A stretch of DNA of 64,000 bases, from contig JBNKWP010000009.1 of NCBI GenBank assembly GCA_050299835.1, positions 1-64,000 of the forward strand, written 5' to 3'. Positions 40,125 to 49,203 of the stretch are shown piece by piece (positions within the stretch are counted from its first letter, which is position 1; every line of letters begins with the position of its first letter). The stretch comes from JAJDOD01 sp050299835 (GTDB lineage Bacteria; Pseudomonadota; Alphaproteobacteria; Rhodobacterales; Rhodobacteraceae). Under the pieces are notes generated by a model. That model did no database searches. It saw nothing but the letters and a program-made list of their open reading frames with translations, and was not told where the DNA came from. The position numbers were made by a program, and so were the translations under genes.

Positions 40125-40541
40125 TTAGCCCCCGATCTCGCAAAGTGGCAACAACCGGCTGTCTTTGACCGCAGCCGTTCGATGCGCCAGCGCCGCCTGA
40201 TAGCCCGCGTCGGAGGCAAAGCCGAACAACACCGCCACGCTCGGATGCCGCACCAGAAGCGCCCGATCCCACCGCTCGGCTTCCGGCCCGATCAGGAACG
40301 CCCCGCCTTCGCCGTCGAACAGGATTTCTCCACCACGCTCCCGCAAAAACGGCATGGTTTCAGCAATATAACGGTCATATGCCGCTGCCCCGCTCACCGG
40401 CTCCCCCGGTGCAAATTCCTCTGCGCCCGAGTAATCCGCAACCTCCCGGAACTGCAGCAGGTTCAGCATGACCACCGGCCCTTCAATCCCCCGCCGCATC
40501 AGCGCCGCACCCTGCTCATATGTTGGCTCGTGATACCCCAT
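40125..40541 (-). CDS. DUF1330-type small protein
   Basis: The 138-residue product has GPVVMLNLLQFREVADY and VSGAAAYDRYIAETMPFLRERGG, the recognisable pattern of the DUF1330 dimeric alpha-beta barrel family; its function is not established. The ATG at 40541 shares a base with the stop of the ankyrin gene (TGATG), so they are coupled. The frame has a GTG slightly upstream that is less likely. Confidence 0.82.
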   Translation of the reverse strand: MGYHEPTYEQGAALMRRGIEGPVVMLNLLQFREVADYSGAEEFAPGEPVSGAAAYDRYIAETMPFLRERGGEILFDGEGGAFLIGPEAERWDRALLVRHPSVAVLFGFASDAGYQAALAHRTAAVKDSRLLPLCEIGG

Positions 40542-42079
40542 CACGCCACCCCCTGGTCCACGACCTGCCCCGGATGCGCCTCCGCCCAGTCCTCAAGGAA
40601 TGCCGCGACCTCCGGCACTCCAGTGAACTCGACGACCCGTCGCGGCAGGGCCACGCCCGCCTCCAGTGCCAGCGTCAGACAGCCGATATAGTCCCGCCCC
40701 TCCCGGTCCGGATTGTTCTCCGAACCGTGGATGATCGTGGACAACAGAGTGCCCCCGTAATTGTTGACGTGGGACAGGTCGGGTCGCTGCGACAGCAGAT
40801 AGCCCATGACCTCCGGCAAACCCTCCCAACCCGTGATCTGAACCGGGGTGACGCCCGACCCGTCCGGCGTATCGAAGGGGGCCCCCGCCTCGACCAGCCG
40901 TTTCAGGTGATCCAGCTTCCCCGGCAAATGCACGATCACCCGCACGATATTCGCCGCCGCCTCCGGCAGCTTGGCCGGATCGATATAGATCCCTTCCGCC
41001 AGCGTTCCATCGGCCACATCCGCCAGCACCTGCTCCACTTCCGAAAGTGACGTATCCACGCCCCGCGCCGCCAGCGCCTCGGCCACCTCCCGGTTGCCGA
41101 AAGCCCGCGCCAGCGCATAGGAACTCATTCCCTCATGCACGCGGTCCGTCGCCGCCCCGTGGTCCAGCAATAGCTCCACCATCTCCCGCGAGCACATCCG
41201 CCGCGCCGCCTGATGCATCGCCGGGAAGACCACGGGAAACTCCCCGCCCAGCGGTCCGGGATTGTAATCGTCGGGATCGGCGCCCGCCTCCAGCAGCATC
41301 CGCACCGCCTCCACATCGCCGAAATCCATCGCGCGGAGGAGCGCATTCGTCCCCTTCGGGTCCGCGCCGTGCTTCAGAAGCAGCCGCAGCCCCTCATGAT
41401 GCCCAAGCTCCGTCGCATGATAAAGCGACTCGTTGTCATTCGGATCGGCCCCATGCTCCAGCAGCCACCCGCCCAGTGCCATGTTGTTGGCATGTCCGAT
41501 GGCTCCGTAAAGCGCGGATAACTGGTGATCGTCACCCTCGGAAAGACGATAGCCGTCATTCACATCAGCCCCATGCGCGACCAGAAGCTCCGCAACGGCG
41601 AGCATGTCCGCTTCAAGATCGGGCCGCGCATGAATCCACTTCGAGAACGCAAGATGGACGATCGGCCGTCTCGGTCCCGCCAGACGCGTCGCCCGCGCCG
41701 GATCCTCCGCCAGCATCGCCTCGACCTCGGACAGATCGTATAATGCGCAGGCCAGCCCGAAACTGCCCTGGGCCAGATCGGGCGTTTCCGCCAGCAGCGT
41801 TTCCACCCGCCAGTTCTGGCCATGCGCCAGCGCGACCTTCAACCGTTGCAGTTTTCCCGCGCGATCCAGACCGATGGTTTCATGCGCCCAGGCCAGCCGT
41901 GGCCAGCTTTGAAACCCGTTTTCCTGCGCAATCACGTGAAGGAAATCGGCATGTTTCATGGCCGAGTGATCGCGCCCCGTCAGCACCATCTCCACCCGCT
42001 GCCGCGCACGGATTTCACCAGCCTCGAAGGCCTTCCTAAGCGACTTCGCGTCACGTCGCAACTGTTCGATGGATGTCAT
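40541..42079 (-). CDS. Ankyrin-repeat protein
   Basis: The 512-residue protein has ankyrin repeats through its central part (about 150-345): LLVAHGADVNDG, WLLEHGADPNDN, LLLKHGADPKG, MLLEAGADPDDY and LLLDHGAATDRV. The N-terminal region (about 1-80) with SIEQLRRDAKSLRKAFEAGE is helical and charged. The C-terminal part has two weaker repeats. Cytoplasmic protein binding is the usual role of such repeats. The start at 42079 follows GAGGAG; it is co-transcribed with the DUF1330 gene. Confidence 0.85.
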   Translation of the reverse strand: MTSIEQLRRDAKSLRKAFEAGEIRARQRVEMVLTGRDHSAMKHADFLHVIAQENGFQSWPRLAWAHETIGLDRAGKLQRLKVALAHGQNWRVETLLAETPDLAQGSFGLACALYDLSEVEAMLAEDPARATRLAGPRRPIVHLAFSKWIHARPDLEADMLAVAELLVAHGADVNDGYRLSEGDDHQLSALYGAIGHANNMALGGWLLEHGADPNDNESLYHATELGHHEGLRLLLKHGADPKGTNALLRAMDFGDVEAVRMLLEAGADPDDYNPGPLGGEFPVVFPAMHQAARRMCSREMVELLLDHGAATDRVHEGMSSYALARAFGNREVAEALAARGVDTSLSEVEQVLADVADGTLAEGIYIDPAKLPEAAANIVRVIVHLPGKLDHLKRLVEAGAPFDTPDGSGVTPVQITGWEGLPEVMGYLLSQRPDLSHVNNYGGTLLSTIIHGSENNPDREGRDYIGCLTLALEAGVALPRRVVEFTGVPEVAAFLEDWAEAHPGQVVDQGVA

Positions 42080-42325
42080 TCTCGGGCTCCTCATCCAATC
42101 GCCCGGTGGTTCGCTGGAACGGGCATGAGAAACACCGAAGGTGTATCTGGTCGTCTCAAAAGGGGTGCCGTCCTCGGCTGTCCGCGAACCTGGATGCCGC
42201 CCCGTGCGGCGACACCAGAGCTACGCCACAAACCGCCCCCGTTCAAGCGCGGATGAAATTGATTCAGATCATGGTGGAACCATGTATCTTCCCCGAAGTT
42301 CACCCTCAAAGAACAGGAGAATAAC

Positions 42326-42562
42326 ATGGGTCACACCCCGCACGAACTCGCCGAAGAATTCCCGGAATACGCCGAACAGATGCACGAGCTGAAGGCCAAC
42401 GACGCGCATTTCGCCCGGCTTTTCGACAATTACCACGAGATCAACAGGCAGGTTCACAGGGCCGAAACCAACGTTGAGCCGATCGAGGAACTGGCGGAAA
42501 CCGACCTGCGCAAGCAACGCGCCGCGCTCAAGGACGAAATCTACCGCTACCTCACCACCTGA
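42326..42562 (+). CDS. DUF465 (YdcH-like) small protein
   Basis: The 78-residue, all-helical charged protein has the DUF465 core HELKANDAHFARLFDNYHEI followed by INRQVHRAE and EELAETDLRKQRAALKDEIY. Members are common in proteobacteria, and their function is unknown. AGGAG precedes the ATG. Stand-alone. Confidence 0.88.
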   Translation: MGHTPHELAEEFPEYAEQMHELKANDAHFARLFDNYHEINRQVHRAETNVEPIEELAETDLRKQRAALKDEIYRYLTT

Positions 42563-42724
42563 TCCGGTGGACGCTCCCGCGTCCCCGGTCTCGAGCGTTT
42601 CCGGGTCAGTGGGAAACGCGTATTGCTTTTCACGTTCGAGGCGCAGCCAAGAGGCGGAGAAAAGCGATTCAATCTGTCCCGGAATTGCACTAACCTCGGC
42701 GGGTCACGAATCCCGCCGAGGCCC

Positions 42725-44473
42725 ATGAGCGACACGTCCGAACAGAACTACCAGGTGCTGGCCCGGAAATACCGGCCCGAAACCTTCGCCGATCTCGTCG
42801 GCCAGGACGCGATGGTCCGCACGCTGAAAAACGCGTTCGAAGCCTCCCGCATCGCCCAGGCCTTCATCATGACCGGCATCCGCGGAACGGGTAAGACAAC
42901 GACCGCAAGGATCATCGCCAAGGGCATGAACTGCATCGGCCCTGATGGCGCAGGCGGCCCCACCACCGACCCTTGCGGCGTCTGCGAACATTGCGTCGCC
43001 ATCGCCAAAGGCGCCCATGTCGATGTGATGGAAATGGACGCCGCCTCCCGTACAGGCGTGGGTGACATCCGCGAGATCATCGATTCAGTCCACTATCGCG
43101 CCGCCTCCGCGCGCTACAAGATCTACATCATCGACGAAGTCCACATGCTGTCGACCAGCGCCTTCAACGCGCTTCTGAAAACGCTGGAAGAACCGCCCGC
43201 GCATGTGAAGTTCATCTTCGCCACGACCGAAATCCGCAAGGTTCCTGTCACCGTCCTCTCCCGCTGCCAGCGCTTCGACCTGCGCCGGATCGAGCCCGAG
43301 GTCATGATCGCCATGCTCCGCCGCATTGCCGACGCCGAGAATGCACAGATCGCCGATGACGCGCTCGCCCTCATCACCCGCGCCGCCGAAGGCTCCGCCC
43401 GCGACGCGCAATCGCTCCTCGACCAGGCCATCAGCCACGGCGCGGGTGAAACCACCGCCGAACAGGTCCGCGCCATGCTCGGCCTTGCCGACCGGGGTCG
43501 CGTCATGGATCTCTTCGAGAAGATCGTCACCGGCGACGCCGCAGGCGCCCTGTCAGAGATCGGCGCGCAATATGCCGACGGTGCCGATCCCCTCGCCATC
43601 CTCCGCGACATCGCCGAGATTACCCACTGGATCAGCGTCATCCGCATCACGCCCGAAGCCGCCGACGACCCGACCGTCTCCCCCGACGAACGCGCGCGCG
43701 GCACCCAGATGGCCGACCGTCTCTCCATGCCGGTCCTCACCCGCATGTGGCAAATGGGCCTGAAGGCGCTGGAGGAAGTCGCCCAGGCCCCCAATTCGAT
43801 GATGGCCGCCGAGATGGCCGTGATCCGCATGACCCATGTCGCGGACCTGCCGACGCCCGGCGATCTGGTCGCCAAACTGAAGGACGCGACGCCCCCGCCA
43901 GCGCCCCCCGGCGGCCCCGCCCCCTCCGGTCACCAAAGCCCCGGCGCCCAGGCCGTCGCCTCCCGCGCCCACGCGCAGACCACCTCCTCCGGCTCCACCG
44001 GCCCGCAAGCCGCGCTTGCGGTGACCCCCGAAGACGCCCTCGCCCGCTTCCCGACCTTTCAGCGCGTGATCGACCTGATCGCCGCCAACCGCGACCAGCT
44101 TCTGAAGGAGCACGTCGAAAGCGGCGTCCGCCTCGTCTCCTACCAGCCCGGCCGGATCGAATTCGAACCCTCGGCCTTGGCCCCCGCCGACCTCGCCCAA
44201 CGCCTCGGCCAGCGCCTGCAAAGCTGGACCGGCGTCCGCTGGGTCGTCTCCGTCGCCTCCGGCGGTGCACCCACCATCCGCGAAGCCCGCGATGCCGAGA
44301 TAGAGGCTCTGAAGGAAAAGGCGAAAGACCACCCCACGGTGGCGGCTGTGCTCAAGGTCTTCCCCAATGCGAAGATCGGAGACCTGAAATCCGCCGACGC
44401 ACTGGCCGCCGATGCCTCGGAGGCGGCGCTCGGCGAGGTGAACGAGGAATGGGACCCGTTCGAGGACGAGTGA
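42725..44473 (+). CDS. dnaX: DNA polymerase III subunits gamma and tau
   Basis: AAA+ clamp-loader subunit. The 582-residue product has the Walker A loop GIRGTGKT (51-58), a zinc module (CIGPDGAGGPTTDPCGVC and EHC), the Walker B YIIDEVHML, LEEPPAHVKFIFATTE, and the sensor region. A Pro/Ala-rich linker (about 398-430) leads into the tau tail. I saw no A-rich frameshift site that would give a short gamma form. In relatives ebfC/ybaB and recR follow directly; here a lower-GC insert intervenes. Confidence 0.96.
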   Translation: MSDTSEQNYQVLARKYRPETFADLVGQDAMVRTLKNAFEASRIAQAFIMTGIRGTGKTTTARIIAKGMNCIGPDGAGGPTTDPCGVCEHCVAIAKGAHVDVMEMDAASRTGVGDIREIIDSVHYRAASARYKIYIIDEVHMLSTSAFNALLKTLEEPPAHVKFIFATTEIRKVPVTVLSRCQRFDLRRIEPEVMIAMLRRIADAENAQIADDALALITRAAEGSARDAQSLLDQAISHGAGETTAEQVRAMLGLADRGRVMDLFEKIVTGDAAGALSEIGAQYADGADPLAILRDIAEITHWISVIRITPEAADDPTVSPDERARGTQMADRLSMPVLTRMWQMGLKALEEVAQAPNSMMAAEMAVIRMTHVADLPTPGDLVAKLKDATPPPAPPGGPAPSGHQSPGAQAVASRAHAQTTSSGSTGPQAALAVTPEDALARFPTFQRVIDLIAANRDQLLKEHVESGVRLVSYQPGRIEFEPSALAPADLAQRLGQRLQSWTGVRWVVSVASGGAPTIREARDAEIEALKEKAKDHPTVAAVLKVFPNAKIGDLKSADALAADASEAALGEVNEEWDPFEDE

Positions 44474-44617
44474 GGGGCGCGCGTTCGTCTTCGACGCGGG
44501 TGACGCCATGGTTCACCCAGGCCGTGCACCTGATGACAACCAAAGGTCCGCTATGCGGGACAAAGCTGCCGTCTGTTGCAACGATGCGAATGTCCGATTT
44601 AGTGGATTTTCAGAAGT

Positions 44618-45439
44618 CTATTCAAGAAATATTCCATCAAGATAATACCGAACGCGGTCGTGATATGCTCCGAAATCGAAATCGAAGATGTCGTGCGGTC
44701 CTTGGATGACGAACCTATACTGAACAAATAGGTCCGGGCGTGGCGCGTACCTTCCAACGCATCGTCTGGAACCGTCATCGAGAAGTCGAGAAAGTTGATC
44801 ACATGAAAGCGTCAATGGCCGAGCCTCCGGGGTCGCAGCTTGTGGTCGCCGGTCAAGTATTTTGAATGCCCAATCCTTGATCGGCTCATCGCTTTCATAG
44901 CAGTAACCCGGCCTGCTGCGGTCTTCCGGACAAGAAGCGCCGCAGTATTCGAAGCCGTTCGTTGCTGTTTGACAGAAGGCCGGAACTCTTAACTTCCAAT
45001 TCGGACCGGTTTTCAACCTATAAAACCGCTCTACTTCGCTTTCATAGATGAGAGATGCACCTTCAAACGCGCTTAACGAAAGCGATGGTGGGGAAGCGGC
45101 ACCCCAATCGCCAGCGTCAATCTCACCTGTTCTGGCAAGATACTGAAGAGCGATGCCCACAGATGTCATGAGCACTTCTGTACGCCCGCATACCACGTCC
45201 AGATTCTCGAGAAGCACTTCTAGTCCATTTCCGAGCAGCACTTCCGGTGGCAGTTTGAGCCGATCACCGGAGTCCATCCGCAGGATCACATATGGTGAAG
45301 AATTGTCGTAGCAGGCAACGTCGGAATCTGCATCTGCCGGTTCAACGTTCAGTAGTAAACTTGCGCTCAGACCCAAAAGGACGCGTCTTATAAGGTCATG
45401 GGTCCCTCTTCGACGTTGAAAGTAGCGCTGCGATGACAA
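44618..45439 (-). CDS. Secreted protein of unknown function, inserted between dnaX and ebfC
   Basis: The 273-residue product has an N-terminal signal-like segment (about 16-38, RRVLLGLSASLLLNVEPADA). The mature part has at least nine cysteines, many in paired spacings such as FCQT...YCGASC...YCYES, suggesting disulfides in the periplasm. GC content is about 45% at 45001-45060, well below the neighbours, and the gene runs against dnaX and ebfC. No family is recognised. Confidence 0.65.
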   Translation of the reverse strand: MSSQRYFQRRRGTHDLIRRVLLGLSASLLLNVEPADADSDVACYDNSSPYVILRMDSGDRLKLPPEVLLGNGLEVLLENLDVVCGRTEVLMTSVGIALQYLARTGEIDAGDWGAASPPSLSLSAFEGASLIYESEVERFYRLKTGPNWKLRVPAFCQTATNGFEYCGASCPEDRSRPGYCYESDEPIKDWAFKILDRRPQAATPEARPLTLSCDQLSRLLDDGSRRCVGRYAPRPDLFVQYRFVIQGPHDIFDFDFGAYHDRVRYYLDGIFLE

Positions 45440-46113
45440 AGGCGAGGTCCCAAGTTTGCCGCAGGATAGCAGACATCTGTGATCAGCGCAGCATTGGTCA
45501 AAGCGGGTTCAAACCTGCCGTTTGCCGCATCTGCATATTGTGCCTCGGATCAGGAGATGTCGTTAAGATCAGAACCATCCAACGCCCAGCGAAAAGGCGA
45601 CACCCACCGAGCCGCTCAACACCTCTCACTTCACCTTTTCAGAAATACGCACGCGTGACTTAGCCGTCCGGGCAGACGTCAGTTCATTGCGCAAAAACGC
45701 TCCCATTCAGAAACGAGTCGGCCTCAACCTGGCTCGAAAAGACTCCCCGAAAAACCACTCCGCCTTAACCAACCCGTAACCCACCGCCCGCTAAGTTAGG
45801 GGTGGGAGGACGGGGGAACACGGGCGCGCGAAAATTCGATTCGAATTTGCCGAAACAGCGCCATTTCGGAGCCTCTTGCTGCCCAAGTCACCGAAACACC
45901 TACCGGCAGGCCCCACACCCAAATCAAGTGATTCACCTCTTGCTAACCACCACGCACGCCCCGACGTACAAAACGGTTTTCCACCTCTCGAAAACGCGTA
46001 CAAATCTCCACCGAACCCGCAATCGGCGAACGTACGCATAACCTCGCGCTAACGCCCTTGCCGCTCCGCACGCCGCTCCGTATCTAATGGGTTAACCTCG
46101 AAAGGAGAGCAGG
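45440..46113. other. Non-coding region between the inserted gene and ebfC, 674 bases
   Basis: No credible gene is seen; the plus-strand frame at 45433-45663 lacks a start signal and has no recognisable protein. The stretch holds a 17-base palindrome (45832-45848) and a GC-rich run before it (45799-45828), like the copy A region at about 23300. The ebfC promoter should be near 46090. The composition is AT-richer than the surrounding genes. Confidence 0.45.
45832..45848. repeat. Palindrome AAATTCGA-T-TCGAATTT (copy B)
   Basis: A perfect 17-base palindrome, with an 8-bp arm each side of a single T. It shares its 15-base centre with copy A at 23325-23339 and a similar purine-rich GGGTGGGAGGACGGGGG-type run lies just upstream. 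Confidence 0.65.
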
Positions 46114-46458
46114 ATGTTCAAAGGACTCGGCAGCCTCGGCGACATGGGCAAGATGATGAAAGCCGCGCAGGAGATGCAGACCAAAATGACGGCGCTGCAG
46201 GAGGAACTGGCCAGCATGACGGTGGTCGGCGAAAGCGGCGCAGGTCTTGTCAAAGCCACGTCAACGGCCAAGGGCGAACTCGTCGGCCTCGATATCGACC
46301 CCTCGATTTTCAACCCGGACGAAAAGGAAGTGGTGGAAGACCTCATCCTCGCGGCCATCAAGGACGCGCAGTCGAGAGCCAGCGACAAAAGCCAGGACGA
46401 GATGCGGAAACTGACCGAAGGCATGGGGCTGCCGGCAGATATGAAACTGCCGTTCTGA
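46114..46458 (+). CDS. Nucleoid-associated protein of the YbaB/EbfC family
   Basis: DNA-binding dimer. The 114-residue product has MFKGLGSLGDMGKMMKAAQEM at the N-terminus and the later GEGAGLVKATST-like segment (GESGAGLVKATSTAKGELVG) with the acidic end. AAAGGAGA precedes the ATG. It is followed by the TraB gene, which starts five bases after its stop, and by recR; the group is a frequent dnaX-ebfC-recR cluster. Confidence 0.95.
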   Translation: MFKGLGSLGDMGKMMKAAQEMQTKMTALQEELASMTVVGESGAGLVKATSTAKGELVGLDIDPSIFNPDEKEVVEDLILAAIKDAQSRASDKSQDEMRKLTEGMGLPADMKLPF

Positions 46459-46463
46459 TCTCC

Positions 46464-47504
46464 GTGCGCTGGTCAATTTTCGCAGGAATTCTATATCTTT
46501 ACGCCAGTGCGGCCAGCGCGCAGGACTGGGCCACGCGGGACTATTGCGAAGTCGATCTGCGCCCCGTCACGGCCGAAGATTTCGCTCCGTTCGATCTCGA
46601 TGCGCTCGAACGGGCGGCGGCCGAAATTCCCAACGGCCACGGCCGGTTCTGGCGGATCGAAAGCCCCGACGGCGCGGTCTCTCACCTCTGGGGCACCTAC
46701 CATGTGTCCGCGCCGCAGATCCTTGACCTGCCGCCTGAACTGAAGACCGCCATTGACGAGGCGCGCATTCTGGCGGTCGAACTCGATTACACTTTCTCCG
46801 ACCGCGAGGCCTTCCTCACCCAATATGATGTGCCGGGCCGCTATGCCGATCCGTCCGACCCCTTCTCCGGGCAGGACCCGCTCGACCTCACCTTCCTCGG
46901 CGAAGAGGCCGAAGGCTGGGTCTATGACCGCATGTATGGCTGGGGCACCTCGGAAGACAGCCTCTACGTCCTGACCTATGCCGGCCTCGCCGAAATCCTG
47001 CTCTCGGACCCCTGCGAGGACTATTACCACGGCACCATTCCGGTTCAGGACGACTACATTCTGACGCTGGCCCATATCGCCGGGGCGGAGATATTCAGCC
47101 TGGAACAACCTTCTGAATTCTTTACGGATTTATCTCAGGACGAAGACACTGCCAAGGCCATCGTCCAGGTCTATGCCAGCTACCTTTCACCGCCTGAAGA
47201 CCAGGTTTGGCGGATCGTCGATTTCCAGCTCTATCTCGATGGTCGGCTCGGCCTGCTTGCCGCGCTGGAGGCGGCTGAAGCGGGGCGCACGCAAGGCACC
47301 GAGGCGCTTGAGCGCACCGATGGCTACCTTCTCCATCGCCGCAATGAGCGCTTTGTCGAACGCATCGCCGCCGAACTGGCGCAGGGCGGCGTTCTGATCG
47401 CCGTCGGCGCAGGACATCTGCCGGGCGAACAGGGGCTGGTCACCATGCTTCGTAACCGGGGCTACGACGTCTCGCGCGTTCCGACCGAAGGAGAGGTCCG
47501 GTGA
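46464..47504 (+). CDS. TraB/GumN family protein (TIKI-like)
   Basis: The 346-residue product starts with GTG and has a signal peptide (about 1-20, ASAASA-Q). HLWGTYHVSAPQILDLP and AVGAGHLPGEQGLVTMLRNRG are the two hallmark segments of the TraB/GumN family, proposed to be membrane-associated metalloproteases in eukaryotic TIKI proteins. The bacterial role is not settled. It stands between ebfC and recR and overlaps recR by four bases (GTGA), so it is expressed with the recombination gene. Confidence 0.87.
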   Translation: MRWSIFAGILYLYASAASAQDWATRDYCEVDLRPVTAEDFAPFDLDALERAAAEIPNGHGRFWRIESPDGAVSHLWGTYHVSAPQILDLPPELKTAIDEARILAVELDYTFSDREAFLTQYDVPGRYADPSDPFSGQDPLDLTFLGEEAEGWVYDRMYGWGTSEDSLYVLTYAGLAEILLSDPCEDYYHGTIPVQDDYILTLAHIAGAEIFSLEQPSEFFTDLSQDEDTAKAIVQVYASYLSPPEDQVWRIVDFQLYLDGRLGLLAALEAAEAGRTQGTEALERTDGYLLHRRNERFVERIAAELAQGGVLIAVGAGHLPGEQGLVTMLRNRGYDVSRVPTEGEVR

Positions 47505-48094
47505 GCACCCCCCGAGATCTCGAAGACCTGATCGACCTGATGGCCCGCCTCCCCGGCCTCGGCCCCCGCTCGGCCCGCCGCGCCGTCCTGCATCTGGTGA
47601 AAAAACGCGCCCTCGTCCTTATGCCGCTGGCCGATACGATGGCGCGCGTGGCGGAGACGGCGCGGGAATGCCTGAACTGCGGGAATATCGGAACGACCGA
47701 CCTCTGTGACATCTGCGAAAGCGAAAAGCGGGCGAATGGCGAGCTTTGCGTGGTCGAAGACGTGGCCGATCTCTGGGCCATGGAGCGCGCCGCGGTCTTC
47801 AAGGGCCGGTATCACGTACTCGGCGGCACGCTATCCGCACTCGACGCTATCGGGCCCGAGGAATTGCGCATTCCCAAACTGATGGACAGGGTTGAGACGG
47901 AGGAAATCAGCGAGGTGATCCTGGCCTTGAACGCGACCGTCGACGGCCAGACCACGGCGCATTACATCGCCGATCAACTACAGGACCGTGTGACGGTAAC
48001 GTCGCTGGCGCAGGGCGTGCCGATTGGTGGCGAGCTCGACTATCTTGACGACGGCACCATCGGCGCGGCGCTCAGGGCGCGCAAATCCCTGTGA
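47501..48094 (+). CDS. recR: Recombination protein RecR
   Basis: DNA-binding ring protein of the RecFOR pathway that loads RecA at gaps. The 197-residue product has an HhH-like segment (LARLPGLGPRSARRAVLHL), a C4 zinc finger (CLNCGNIGTTDLCDIC), and the Toprim domain (LCVVEDVADLWAMER, VEILALNATVDGQTT-like). GTG start overlaps the TraB stop. Confidence 0.96.
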   Translation: MSTPRDLEDLIDLMARLPGLGPRSARRAVLHLVKKRALVLMPLADTMARVAETARECLNCGNIGTTDLCDICESEKRANGELCVVEDVADLWAMERAAVFKGRYHVLGGTLSALDAIGPEELRIPKLMDRVETEEISEVILALNATVDGQTTAHYIADQLQDRVTVTSLAQGVPIGGELDYLDDGTIGAALRARKSL

Positions 48095-48265
48095 CATTGA
48101 GCGACCGCGAAGAGGTCCATTCAGATTTCTTCAAATCTGTCGCCAAACTCCCGAAACTCTCCGAAAAGAAGCCATCCTAATGACACATTAGATATGTTAA
48201 TGGGACATGAACGTCATGGTCTGACGGTCAAGTGAGTGTGGCCCCTAACGAGTATCTCCGGTGTC

Positions 48266-48311
48266 CCCGACACCGCTCTACCTTCAGTTTTTCAAGTGGA
48301 GCGGTGTCGGG
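48266..48311. terminator. 13-bp hairpin between recR and the TrcR-type gene
   Basis: Bases 48266-48278 pair perfectly with 48299-48311, with a 20-base loop rich in T and A. It lies between convergent genes and could terminate both, though neither side has a proper T-run. It sits 171 bases after recR and 21 bases beyond the end of the minus-strand gene. Confidence 0.55.
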
Positions 48312-48332
48312 CTTTGAACCACAGGAGTTCGC

Positions 48333-49082
48333 TCAGCTATCTTCTTCTTCGTCGTCACTGTTGTCCGGCAGGTTGAAGAATGAATCCGCGTCCGGCACCG
48401 GACCATCCCTGTCGTCATCGTCATCGCTGTCGCCCAGCGTAAAGGTCTCAAGCCCGGAAATCGCCGTCGGCATCTTCGGCTCTGTATCACCACCCAGCGA
48501 CTGCTCGGTGGAGACCAGCTTGCGCCGCTCTTCATCCGACATGACCTCGCCTTCCTTGGCCTTTTTCGCGGCGGCCTTCTGAACTGCGGCGTCCAGTTCC
48601 GACTGCTTGCAAAGGCCAAGCGCGACCGGGTCGATTGGTTGAATGTTCGAGATGTTCCAATGCGTCCGCTCGCGGATCGACTGGATCGTCGGCTTGGTGG
48701 TGCCGACCAGCTTGGAGATCTGGCCGTCGCTCAACTCGGGATGGAACTTCACCAGCCAAAGGATCGAGGCCGGACGGTCCTGCCGCTTCGACAGCGGTGT
48801 ATAACGCGGACCGCGCCGTTTTTCTTCGCCCACCGCAGCGGCGTTGAATTTCAGCTTCAGCTTGTGGAGCGGGTCCTTCTCGGCCGCGTCGATCTCGTCC
48901 TGGGTCAACTGGTTGTTGGTGACCGGGTCGAAACCCTTCACGCCCGTCGCCACGTCGCCATCCGCGATCCCCTGCACTTCCAGCTCGTGCAGTCCGCAGA
49001 AATCCGCGATCTGCTTGAAGCTGAGCGTGGTGTTGTCGACCAGCCAGACGGCGGTCGCTTTGGCCATGATGGGTTTGTTCAT
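48333..49082 (-). CDS. DUF1013 (TrcR-type) transcription-linked regulator
   Basis: DUF1013 proteins are highly conserved in alphaproteobacteria. The Caulobacter member, TrcR, associates with RNA polymerase and influences cell-cycle gene expression (from general knowledge). The 249-residue product has AVWLVDNTTLSFKQIADFCGL, KFNAAAVGEEKRRGPRYTPLS and LVGTTKPTIQSIRERTHWNI, with two helix-turn-helix-like segments. The tail is strongly acidic (DSDDDDDRDG, DNSDDEEEDS). AGGAG precedes the ATG at 49082. Confidence 0.92.
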   Translation of the reverse strand: MNKPIMAKATAVWLVDNTTLSFKQIADFCGLHELEVQGIADGDVATGVKGFDPVTNNQLTQDEIDAAEKDPLHKLKLKFNAAAVGEEKRRGPRYTPLSKRQDRPASILWLVKFHPELSDGQISKLVGTTKPTIQSIRERTHWNISNIQPIDPVALGLCKQSELDAAVQKAAAKKAKEGEVMSDEERRKLVSTEQSLGGDTEPKMPTAISGLETFTLGDSDDDDDRDGPVPDADSFFNLPDNSDDEEEDS

Positions 49083-49203
49083 TTGACTGTCTCCTGACAA
49101 ATCTCTCACGCTGCCGGAAATCGGCTGGTCCCGGTGGACCTATCCTCGAATTTCGGGGAATTGGGGGCTATATAGTCGCCAAAGAGCCGATAGGGAAGAG
49201 TGA

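Noticed and set aside
45492..45530. GGTTCAAACC looking like a tRNA T-arm
   Set aside because: The flanking bases do not pair as a T stem and no acceptor or anticodon arm was found.
45433..45663. Plus-strand frame of 76 codons in the dnaX-ebfC insert
   Set aside because: No ribosome-binding site, overlaps the start of the inverted gene, and gives a low-complexity protein without a recognised domain.
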